Assembly (NCBI GenBank): GCA_002423665.1 | Contig: DINJ01000163.1 | Location: forward strand, 8,191-13,407 | Reading direction: 5' to 3' | Source: Bacteroidetes bacterium UBA5543 | GTDB taxonomy: Bacteria; Bacteroidota; Bacteroidia; Chitinophagales; Chitinophagaceae | DNA length: 5,217 nt | Shown here: positions 1 through 5,217 of the stretch, piece after piece | Numbering within the stretch: the stretch's first letter is position 1 | How the letters are laid out: every line of letters begins with the position of its first letter | Made by a program: the position numbers and the translations under genes | The notes under the pieces: generated by a model | Databases searched by the model: none | What the model was told of the DNA's origin: nothing | The model's input: only the letters and a program-made list of their open reading frames with translations

Positions 1-1
1 T

Positions 2-784
2 TTAGATTTACTGCAACACATATTGGACACCGGCGCTGAAAAAAGCGACCGTACAGGTACCGGCACTATCAGTTGCTTCGGCTACCAGATGCGGTTTAAC
101 CTGCAGGAGGGTTTCCCGATGCTGACGACTAAAAAGCTGCACCTGAAGTCCATTATACACGAGTTGCTATGGTTCCTCGATGGAGATACCAATATTAAAT
201 ACCTGAAGGATAATGGCGTAGGTATATGGGACGAATGGGCTGATGAAAACGGAGACCTCGGCCCTGTATACGGCCACCAGTGGCGTAGCTGGGCGGGTGC
301 TGACGGCAAAACCTACGACCAGATTTCAGAAGCGGTACGCTTGTTAAAGACTAACCCTGATAGCCGCCGCATCATTGTCAACGCGTGGAACGTAGCCGAC
401 TTATCGAAAATGGCGTTGACTCCCTGCCATGCTTTGTTCCAGTTTTATGTAGCTGATGGCAAACTAAGTTGTCAGCTATATCAGCGCAGCGCCGATGTAT
501 TCCTGGGTGTGCCTTTCAATATTGCTTCTTATGCATTGCTGACCATGATGATGGCACAGGTTTGCGGATTGGAGTATGGTGATTTCGTACACACCTTTGG
601 CGATGTGCACCTGTACAGCAACCATATTGAACAGGCAAAACTGCAACTGACACGTGAGCCATATCCTCTACCAACTATGAAAATTAACCCGGATGTAAAA
701 GATATATTCGGATTTAAGTTTGAAGACTTTACGCTGGAAAATTACCAGTCGCACCCGCATATAAAAGCACCTGTGGCTGTATAA
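2..784 (+). CDS. thyA: Thymidylate synthase, 5'-truncated at window edge
   Basis: This cytoplasmic enzyme methylates dUMP to dTMP using 5,10-methylenetetrahydrofolate, releasing dihydrofolate. The frame is open from base 2 and gives 260 residues to the TAA at 782-784. The in-frame TTG at 23 is not the start, because the residues before it (LDLLQHI) align with the E. coli N-terminus (YLELMQKV). About four residues are therefore missing, giving a full length near the usual 264. Adding four to the visible numbering makes the key residues match E. coli exactly: the catalytic Cys in TPCHALFQF (codon 425-427) is C146, the phosphate-binding pair in DSRRII is R126/R127, and the Asn in PFNIAS is N177. 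The RTGTGT motif near the N-terminus, [19 protein letters not shown] and the C-terminal [10 protein letters not shown] are also intact. Nothing looks broken. folA follows on the same strand after 58 bases and regenerates the folate that this reaction consumes. Promoter and start codon lie outside the window. Confidence 0.97.
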   Translation, partial: LDLLQHILDTGAEKSDRTGTGTISCFGYQMRFNLQEGFPMLTTKKLHLKSIIHELLWFLDGDTNIKYLKDNGVGIWDEWADENGDLGPVYGHQWRSWAGADGKTYDQISEAVRLLKTNPDSRRIIVNAWNVADLSKMALTPCHALFQFYVADGKLSCQLYQRSADVFLGVPFNIASYALLTMMMAQVCGLEYGDFVHTFGDVHLYSNHIEQAKLQLTREPYPLPTMKINPDVKDIFGFKFEDFTLENYQSHPHIKAPVAV

Positions 785-816
785 TAGCTGGTGACCTGCG
801 TTACCTTACTTTTTTG

Positions 817-837
817 TTTTGACTTTTGACTTTTAAC
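817..837 (+). repeat. Three-copy heptamer tandem repeat (TTTTGAC) before folA
   Basis: Three adjacent 7-base units read TTTTGAC (817-823), TTTTGAC (824-830) and TTTTAAC (831-837), and end five bases before the folA ATG. A T-rich run (810-816) precedes them. The repeat fills much of the 58-base thyA-folA spacer. The units are visible directly; any role in transcription, translation or slippage is inference. Similar T-rich heptamers occur between genes in Bacteroidota as far as I recall, but I could not check this. Confidence 0.7.
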
Positions 838-842
838 TTGAT

Positions 843-1349
843 ATGATTTTATCCGCAATAGTAGCTATGTCTGAAAATAATGCCATCGGAAGGGACAACG
901 GCCTACCCTGGCATTTACCCGATGACCTGAAATTTTTCAAACGTACCACGCTGGGCAAGCCCGTGCTGATGGGCCGAAAGACTTTTGAATCAGTAGGCAG
1001 GCCTTTGCCAGGCAGGCTGAATGTAGTGGTATCATCACACAAAGATTTGCAGTTGCCCGAAGGAGTATTACTATACAATAATATTGATGATGCCATCGCA
1101 AGGCTGCAACAGGAAGGAACTGATGAGGGGTTTATTGTAGGCGGCGGTAATATTTACGAGCAGACGATGGGAATAACCGACCGCATATACCTGACAAGGG
1201 TACATACTGTTATCAACGATGCTCATGCTTATTTCCCGCATGTTGACCATGCACATTGGAAACTTTCCTGGAAAGAAGAACATCCGGCCGATGAAAAGCA
1301 TGCATACGCTTTCACCTTCGAGCAATGGGACAGGATAAATGAAATTTAA
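843..1349 (+). CDS. folA: Dihydrofolate reductase
   Basis: This enzyme reduces dihydrofolate to tetrahydrofolate with NADPH in the cytoplasm and is the target of trimethoprim. The 168-residue product is close to the chromosomal FolA length (159 in E. coli). The motifs occur in the expected order: AIVAMSENNAIGRDNGLPWHLPDDL at the N-terminus (given here only to mark W23 and the catalytic acid D28, equivalent to E. coli W22 and D27), GRKTFES at 44-50, GRPLPGR at 52-58 with the folate-binding Arg, the NADPH-binding GGG at 100-102 in FIVGGGNIYEQ, and YLTRV at 116-120. ATG 843 is the natural start because the conserved strand MILSAIVAMS begins there. No Shine-Dalgarno sequence is visible, which is normal in Bacteroidota. 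The gene lies 58 bases behind thyA, so co-transcription is likely. A hairpin terminator begins nine bases after the stop. No resistance-type replacement is suggested: this looks like an ordinary chromosomal copy. Confidence 0.97.
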   Translation: MILSAIVAMSENNAIGRDNGLPWHLPDDLKFFKRTTLGKPVLMGRKTFESVGRPLPGRLNVVVSSHKDLQLPEGVLLYNNIDDAIARLQQEGTDEGFIVGGGNIYEQTMGITDRIYLTRVHTVINDAHAYFPHVDHAHWKLSWKEEHPADEKHAYAFTFEQWDRINEI

Positions 1350-1357
1350 ACACATAA

Positions 1358-1386
1358 AAAAGCACCGGGTTATACTCGGTGCTTTT
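1358..1386. terminator. Bidirectional intrinsic terminator between folA and the clpX unit
   Basis: The arms AAAAGCACCG (1358-1367) and CGGTGCTTTT (1377-1386) pair perfectly over ten bases around a nine-base loop. On the plus strand the stem runs into TTTTCTTTT; on the minus strand it runs into six T residues. It lies 8 bases after the folA stop and 20 bases after the end of the minus-strand small ORF, so it can end transcripts from both sides of this convergent junction. Confidence 0.9.
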
Positions 1387-1406
1387 CTTTTCAGGCAGTA
1401 TATACC

Positions 1407-1604
1407 TTAACCGCCGAAGTTTTTCATCATGTCCGACAGCGGGTTGTCATTATCGCCTTTAGTCGCCAGGAAGTTTTCAATCATCGGGTGCATCATAGGC
1501 GGCACTTTCGATTGGATAAATTCTTTAATCACGTCCAGCGCTTTGGCAGCTTGTTCTTCAGTCAACCCTGCTTCTTCAGTCAGTTTTTTTACCAGTTCGT
1601 TCAT
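1407..1604 (-). CDS. Small helical protein of unknown function, downstream of clpX
   Basis: This reading frame encodes 65 residues and I do not recognise a characterised family. The N-terminal half, MNELVKKLTEEAGLTEEQAA, followed by KALDVIKEFIQSKVPP, reads as two amphipathic helices ending in a double proline; a Met-rich stretch (MMHPMIENFL) and a short polar tail ending NFGG follow. There is no signal peptide, membrane segment or cysteine. The pattern resembles short Bacteroidota proteins with a 'GLTEEQA...FIKSKLP' helix pair (loosely DUF2267-like), but that is recollection rather than a search result. It is probably real: the start ATG lies 36 bases after the clpX stop on the same strand, no promoter motif is seen in that gap, and a terminator follows its stop by 20 bases, so it looks like the last gene of a clpX transcript. 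The overlapping plus-strand frame at 1429-1635 is a shadow. Confidence 0.75.
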   Translation of the reverse strand: MNELVKKLTEEAGLTEEQAAKALDVIKEFIQSKVPPMMHPMIENFLATKGDNDNPLSDMMKNFGG

Positions 1605-1640
1605 CGGTATATATGTTATGCTTAATGTTTATTGAAATTG

Positions 1641-2885
1641 TTATGCGGCTTTCAACTGGTCCAGCTTGCTGTGCTCCAGCATCTGGCGGGCGTAATCCAG
1701 TGTCAGTACGAAGTTCTGCTTATTTGTCTCCGATGGCAGGTCAAACATAGCATCGGTCAGTATCATTTCGCAAATAGCCCTTAGCCCGCGCCCGCCCAGT
1801 TTGAATTCAATGGCTTTGTCCACCATATAATCCAACGCGTCTTCTTCCACTGTCAGTTCAATACCCTCGTATTCAAACAGCTTTTTGTACTGCTTGATAA
1901 GTGCGTTCTTAGGCTCAGTTAGTATTTTCTTCAGTGCGTCACGGTCCAGAGGATTCAGGTAAGTAACTATCGGCAGCCTGCCCAACAATTCAGGAATCAG
2001 GCCGAATGTGCGAAGGTCCTGTGCATTTACATACTGCAGCAGGTTGCTCCTGTCCAGTTCCTTGGTAGCCTTTATAGCATTGTAGCCTATTGAAGAGGTC
2101 TGCACCCTGCGGGCGATCATCTTATCCACCCCTTCAAAAGCACCACCGCAAATAAAGAGTATATTCTGCGTGTTCACTTTCACCAGTTTCTGTTCCGGAT
2201 GCTTACGGCCTCCCTGCGGGGGTACCAGGACTTCCGTACCTTCCAGCAATTTCAGCATTGCCTGTTGTACACCTTCGCCGCTTACGTCCCTGGTGATGGA
2301 TGGATTATCACCCTTACGACCTATCTTATCTATTTCGTCTATATATACTATCCCTTGCTCTGCAGCCGCTATATCATAGTTGCAGCTTTGCAGCAGGCGT
2401 GCCAGTATGCTTTCTACGTCTTCGCCCACATACCCAGCTTCTGTAAACACCGTAGCATCTACAATGGCAAAAGGCACCTGCAACAACCGTGCTATTGATT
2501 TAGCCAGCAGTGTTTTACCTGTACCTGTTTCACCCACCATAATGATATTGGATTTTTCAATCTCCACATCATCAGCAGTAGGGTGCATCAGTCTTTTGTA
2601 GTGGTTGTATATAGCTACGGACATTACCTTTTTAGCAGAGTCCTGCCCTATTACATACTGGTCCAGGAAATCCTTAATTTCTTTGGGCTTATATATTTTA
2701 TGTTTTTTCAGGGTGTCGCGGTTGTCTTTGGCAGGCTTGCCATCTCCTACCGTTTCCTGCAACAGGTGGTGCGCATTTTCCGTACACGCATCACATATAT
2801 TTCCTTTTATACCTGTAAAGAGAATATTTACTTCACTTTCCAGCCTGTCGCAGAACGAACACCTTTTTTCACCTTGTCTTGACAT
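1641..2885 (-). CDS. clpX: ATP-dependent Clp protease ATP-binding subunit ClpX
   Basis: ClpX is a hexameric AAA+ unfoldase that recognises tagged proteins, for example ssrA-tagged ones, and threads them into the ClpP peptidase. From ATG 2885 the product is 414 residues (E. coli 424). It has the N-terminal zinc-binding domain with C9, C12, C31 and C34 (same spacing as E. coli C15/C18/C37/C40), Walker A GETGTGKT (118-125), the pore-1 loop GYVGED (151-156), Walker B IVYIDEID (179-186), the RKH loop (227-229), the Arg finger in PELLGRLP (R303) and the sensor-2 motif GGRGLR (364-369). The ClpP-docking loop reads IGY (266-268) rather than the E. coli IGF. The frame extends upstream to an ATG at 2996, but the 37 extra residues have no counterpart in the family and would overlap priA, so [12 protein letters not shown] is chosen. 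A Bacteroidota-type -7 element lies 18 bases upstream of this start. No clpP is in the window. Confidence 0.97.
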   Translation of the reverse strand: MSRQGEKRCSFCDRLESEVNILFTGIKGNICDACTENAHHLLQETVGDGKPAKDNRDTLKKHKIYKPKEIKDFLDQYVIGQDSAKKVMSVAIYNHYKRLMHPTADDVEIEKSNIIMVGETGTGKTLLAKSIARLLQVPFAIVDATVFTEAGYVGEDVESILARLLQSCNYDIAAAEQGIVYIDEIDKIGRKGDNPSITRDVSGEGVQQAMLKLLEGTEVLVPPQGGRKHPEQKLVKVNTQNILFICGGAFEGVDKMIARRVQTSSIGYNAIKATKELDRSNLLQYVNAQDLRTFGLIPELLGRLPIVTYLNPLDRDALKKILTEPKNALIKQYKKLFEYEGIELTVEEDALDYMVDKAIEFKLGGRGLRAICEMILTDAMFDLPSETNKQNFVLTLDYARQMLEHSKLDQLKAA

Positions 2886-2888
2886 CAA

Positions 2889-2898
2889 TAATATATTA
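2889..2898. repeat. AT-only 10-base palindrome at the predicted clpX transcript start
   Basis: TAATATATTA is a perfect palindrome between the -7 element and the clpX start codon, where transcription would begin. It could be an operator, or simply AT-rich DNA that melts easily. Ten AT bases can form a palindrome by chance in such a region, so a regulatory role is only a possibility. Confidence 0.3.
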
Positions 2899-2903
2899 GT
2901 CTG

Positions 2904-2911
2904 CAAAAATA
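2904..2911 (-). promoter_or_regulatory. clpX: Putative Bacteroidota -7 promoter element for clpX
   Basis: Read on the minus strand, this octamer is TATTTTTG, an exact fit to the Bacteroidota -7 consensus TAnnTTTG. It ends 18 bases before the clpX ATG, which predicts a short leader of roughly a dozen bases. No clear TTG-type -33 element is seen at the usual distance upstream, so the assignment rests on one box and its position. It also supports placing the clpX start at 2885 rather than 2996, because a transcript from here could not include the upstream ATG. Confidence 0.6.
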
Positions 2912-2975
2912 CGAAGAAACTTGTAAGTGGTGAATAATACTGCCGCATGGGCATAAAGTCTTTTGTGTAATTTGC

Positions 2976-5217
2976 ATGGACATGCCTGCTGCTCAATTAT
3001 ATACATCCAATCGTACGTCGGGATATGCTGATGTGATATTGCCCCTTAACATGCCGGGCATGCTCACATATGGCATACCGGTAGATATGCAGGAACAAAT
3101 ACAAGTGGGTATGCGCGTAGAGGTAGCGCTGGGCAGAAATAAATTATACTCAGGCATAGTAGGCCGCTTGCACGGCGACAAACCCGACACATACCAGGTA
3201 AAACCCATACGCGCTCTATTGGATGAGGAGCAGGTGGTGAATGAAACTCAACTGAAATTCTGGAAATGGATAGCTGACTATTATATTGCCGCACCCGGCG
3301 AAGTAATGCAGGCTGCCTTACCGGCGCACCTGAAGTTGACAGGCGAAACAAGGGTACAATGGATGCCTGCGAATGAAGATGTGGTGCACGAGTGGAGTGA
3401 CAAAGCCTTTGCCGCCGCTGATGAACTGGAACGGAGGAAGGAACTAAAACTAAGCGAACTCCGGACGATTACAGGAATCCGAAATTTTGCCGAAGTACTG
3501 AATGAACTGCTTGAAAACGAAACCATCATCATTCACGATGAACTGGAAACAGCCTACAGGCCTAAAAAGGAAAAACTAGTACGGCTGAACCCCATATATA
3601 AAGAAGAGGCACAATTGCACAAGCTGTTTGACGACCTGCAACGCGCACCCAAGCAACTGAGCCTGCTGATGGCGTATATAGAACTGTCAGTAAAATATGG
3701 CGCTGTAAAACAGGATGCACTTTTAGAACGTGCATCGGCTACCGCAGCACAGGTGAAGGCTTTAACCGATAAAGACATTTTCTACATCGAAGAAGTGTCC
3801 GTTGACAGGATAGCCTCAGCTAATATGGCCACTATTAACGACGTGGTGCTTACCCCTGCTCAGCAAAAAGCATATGACAAACTTGAAGCAGCCCTAGGGG
3901 AGAAAGATGTGGTGCTGCTACAGGGAGTAACAGGCAGTGGCAAAACCATGCTCTACATCAAAAAACTGAAAGAGTGCATAGAGCAAGGCAGGCAGGCGGT
4001 GTTGTTGCTGCCCGAAATAGCATTGACCACTCAATTAGTCAGCAGGTTATATGCCTACTTCGGCAACGATTTAGGCGTATACCATTCACGCTTCAGCAAC
4101 AACGAGCGGGTAGAGATATGGGAAAAAACAAGGCTAGGGAAATATAAAATTATCGCCGGCCCCCGTTCTGCATTATGGCTGCCTTATAACGATTTAGGCT
4201 TAGTCATTGCAGATGAGGAACATGATATCTCCTACAAACAAAAAGACCCTTCCCCCCGCTTTCATGCGCGCGATGCAGCCATATACCTGGCTTCGTTGTA
4301 TAACACTAAAACTATTCTCGGCTCAGCTACACCATCGGTAGAAAGCCTATATAATGCCCGGCAGGAAAAATATGGTTTCGTCCATCTTGCAGAGCGATAT
4401 CTGGGTGTACAGATGCCTGCTATCGAAACCATCAATGCAAAATCGCTGGATGCCATGCGCAAGCAGGGTGTCAATATGATTACACCCGAACTCTATAATG
4501 CCATCAGCGAAACCCTGGCAAAAAGCAAACAGGTGGTATTGTTTCAGAACAGGAGGGGGTATGCACCCTTCCAGGTTTGCACCATGTGCGGCTGGGTACC
4601 GCACTGCAAAAACTGTGCTGTATCGCTCACCTATCACAAGAGTACTGACAAACTGCATTGCCACTATTGCGGCCTGCGGGCAGCCGTAGTGCATGTTTGC
4701 CCGTCCTGCGGCAGCAACAGGTTACAAAGCAAAACATTCGGCACCGAGAAAATAGAAGAAGAGATTTCGCAATTGTTTCCGCAGGCAAAAGTGGCGCGTA
4801 TGGACGTGGACAGCATGCGCAGCAAAACAAGTTTTTCAGAACTGTTTGACAAACTGGAGAAGAGAAAAATTGACATACTGGTAGGTACGCAGATGGTTGT
4901 TAAAGGGCTGGACTTCGCTCCCATCGAACTGGTGGGTATACTGAGTGCAGACAGCCTGCTCAACTTCCCCGATTTTCGGGTAAATGAAAGGGCCTTTCAA
5001 CTGATGGAGCAGGTAAGCGGGCGTGCCGGGCGTACTAATGGCAAAGGCAAAGTACTGATACAGGCGTACAATATGGCTCATCCTGTTTTGCAATGGGTAA
5101 GGGAGCATGATGTAAATGCTTTTTACGAACACGAAATAAAATACAGGCAGCAGTTTGCCTATCCGCCATTTACACGTTTTATCAAAATTACTTTCAAACA
5201 CAGCGAAGAGCCTAAGG
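2976..5217 (+). CDS. priA: Primosomal protein N' (replication restart helicase PriA), 3'-truncated by window end
   Basis: PriA recognises abandoned replication forks and D-loops, unwinds the lagging strand 3' to 5' and loads the primosome. The frame is open for 747 codons with no stop; Bacteroidota PriA is usually about 820 residues, so some 70-80 C-terminal residues are missing. The N-terminal DNA-binding domain begins at [19 protein letters not shown] and is followed by [16 protein letters not shown]. Helicase motifs are LTPAQQ (292-297), Walker A GVTGSGKT (317-324), LPEIALT (345-351), GPRSA (395-399), Walker B DEEH (413-416), GSATPS (449-454), [11 protein letters not shown] (637-647) and QVSGRAGR (679-686). 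Two zinc sites use C535, C538, C544, C547, C562, C565, C575 and C578, all present. ATG 2976 is the first start after an in-frame stop at 2931; ATG 2982 is an alternative. No Shine-Dalgarno sequence or convincing promoter is seen. It diverges from clpX across 90 bases. GPRSA and the Ile after DEEHD differ mildly from common forms. Confidence 0.96.
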   Translation, partial: MDMPAAQLYTSNRTSGYADVILPLNMPGMLTYGIPVDMQEQIQVGMRVEVALGRNKLYSGIVGRLHGDKPDTYQVKPIRALLDEEQVVNETQLKFWKWIADYYIAAPGEVMQAALPAHLKLTGETRVQWMPANEDVVHEWSDKAFAAADELERRKELKLSELRTITGIRNFAEVLNELLENETIIIHDELETAYRPKKEKLVRLNPIYKEEAQLHKLFDDLQRAPKQLSLLMAYIELSVKYGAVKQDALLERASATAAQVKALTDKDIFYIEEVSVDRIASANMATINDVVLTPAQQKAYDKLEAALGEKDVVLLQGVTGSGKTMLYIKKLKECIEQGRQAVLLLPEIALTTQLVSRLYAYFGNDLGVYHSRFSNNERVEIWEKTRLGKYKIIAGPRSALWLPYNDLGLVIADEEHDISYKQKDPSPRFHARDAAIYLASLYNTKTILGSATPSVESLYNARQEKYGFVHLAERYLGVQMPAIETINAKSLDAMRKQGVNMITPELYNAISETLAKSKQVVLFQNRRGYAPFQVCTMCGWVPHCKNCAVSLTYHKSTDKLHCHYCGLRAAVVHVCPSCGSNRLQSKTFGTEKIEEEISQLFPQAKVARMDVDSMRSKTSFSELFDKLEKRKIDILVGTQMVVKGLDFAPIELVGILSADSLLNFPDFRVNERAFQLMEQVSGRAGRTNGKGKVLIQAYNMAHPVLQWVREHDVNAFYEHEIKYRQQFAYPPFTRFIKITFKHSEEPK

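Noticed and set aside
23..784. TTG at 23 as the thyA start, giving a 253-residue protein
   Set aside because: The frame is open to base 2 and the seven residues upstream match the ThyA family N-terminus; the true start lies just outside the window.
2170..2937. Plus-strand open frames of 69-110 codons opposite clpX
   Set aside because: They lie antisense to ClpX Walker and pore-loop codons, and their hydrophobic, Ser/Cys-rich products look like reverse-complement artefacts.
2976..2985. Inverted repeat GCATG-GA-CATGC around the priA start (2974-2985)
   Set aside because: The arms are only five bases and the two-base loop cannot fold as a hairpin; such short palindromes arise by chance.
3050..3062. 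CATGCC-G-GGCATG inverted repeat inside priA
   Set aside because: The repeat lies in the conserved N-terminal coding segment (NMPGM), and the one-base spacer argues against an RNA hairpin; no second copy was seen as an operator pair.
4262..5201. Several minus-strand open frames of 67-121 codons opposite priA
   Set aside because: They lie antisense to conserved PriA helicase and zinc motifs, overlap one another, and show no recognisable protein pattern; they are shadows of priA codon usage.
1..5217. Search by eye for CRISPR repeats, tRNA or rRNA genes, transposase genes, terminal inverted repeats and toxin-antitoxin pairs
   Set aside because: Nothing was found; the window is almost fully occupied by five ordinary chromosomal genes, and no gap between them exceeds 100 bases.

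Overview
This window carries five protein-coding genes, all housekeeping in type. It most likely comes from the chromosome of a Bacteroidota bacterium, perhaps in the Chitinophagaceae or a related group. Three things point there: the start sites lack clear Shine-Dalgarno sequences, a Bacteroidota-type -7 element (TAnnTTTG pattern) lies upstream of clpX, and the protein sequences look like that phylum (for example the ClpX segment [17 protein letters not shown] and the PriA segment [10 protein letters not shown] followed by [10 protein letters not shown]). The family-level assignment is an inference from memory; no search was run.

Layout. Bases 2-784 (+) encode thymidylate synthase (thyA), lacking only about four N-terminal residues at the window edge. 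After 58 bases, which include a short heptamer tandem repeat, comes dihydrofolate reductase (folA, 843-1349, +). A strong hairpin at 1358-1386 then closes folA and, from the other side, a minus-strand unit. That unit is clpX (2885-1641) followed 36 bases later by a small uncharacterised helical protein (1604-1407). A 90-base spacer (2886-2975) separates clpX from the divergently transcribed priA (2976 onward, +). priA stays open for 747 codons to the end of the window and lacks roughly its last 70-80 codons.

How the genes work together. ThyA and DHFR form one metabolic pair: ThyA converts dUMP to dTMP and leaves dihydrofolate, which DHFR reduces back to tetrahydrofolate. ClpX is the ATP-driven unfoldase that feeds substrates to ClpP; clpP is not in the window. 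PriA restarts stalled replication forks. The sets thyA-folA, clpX-small ORF and priA are three transcription units with no obvious shared pathway.

I found no mobile element, CRISPR array, RNA gene, defence system or other novel system. The points worth a second look are modest: the conserved-looking small protein behind clpX, the TTTTGAC heptamer repeat before folA, a few PriA motif substitutions, and clpX standing apart from clpP.
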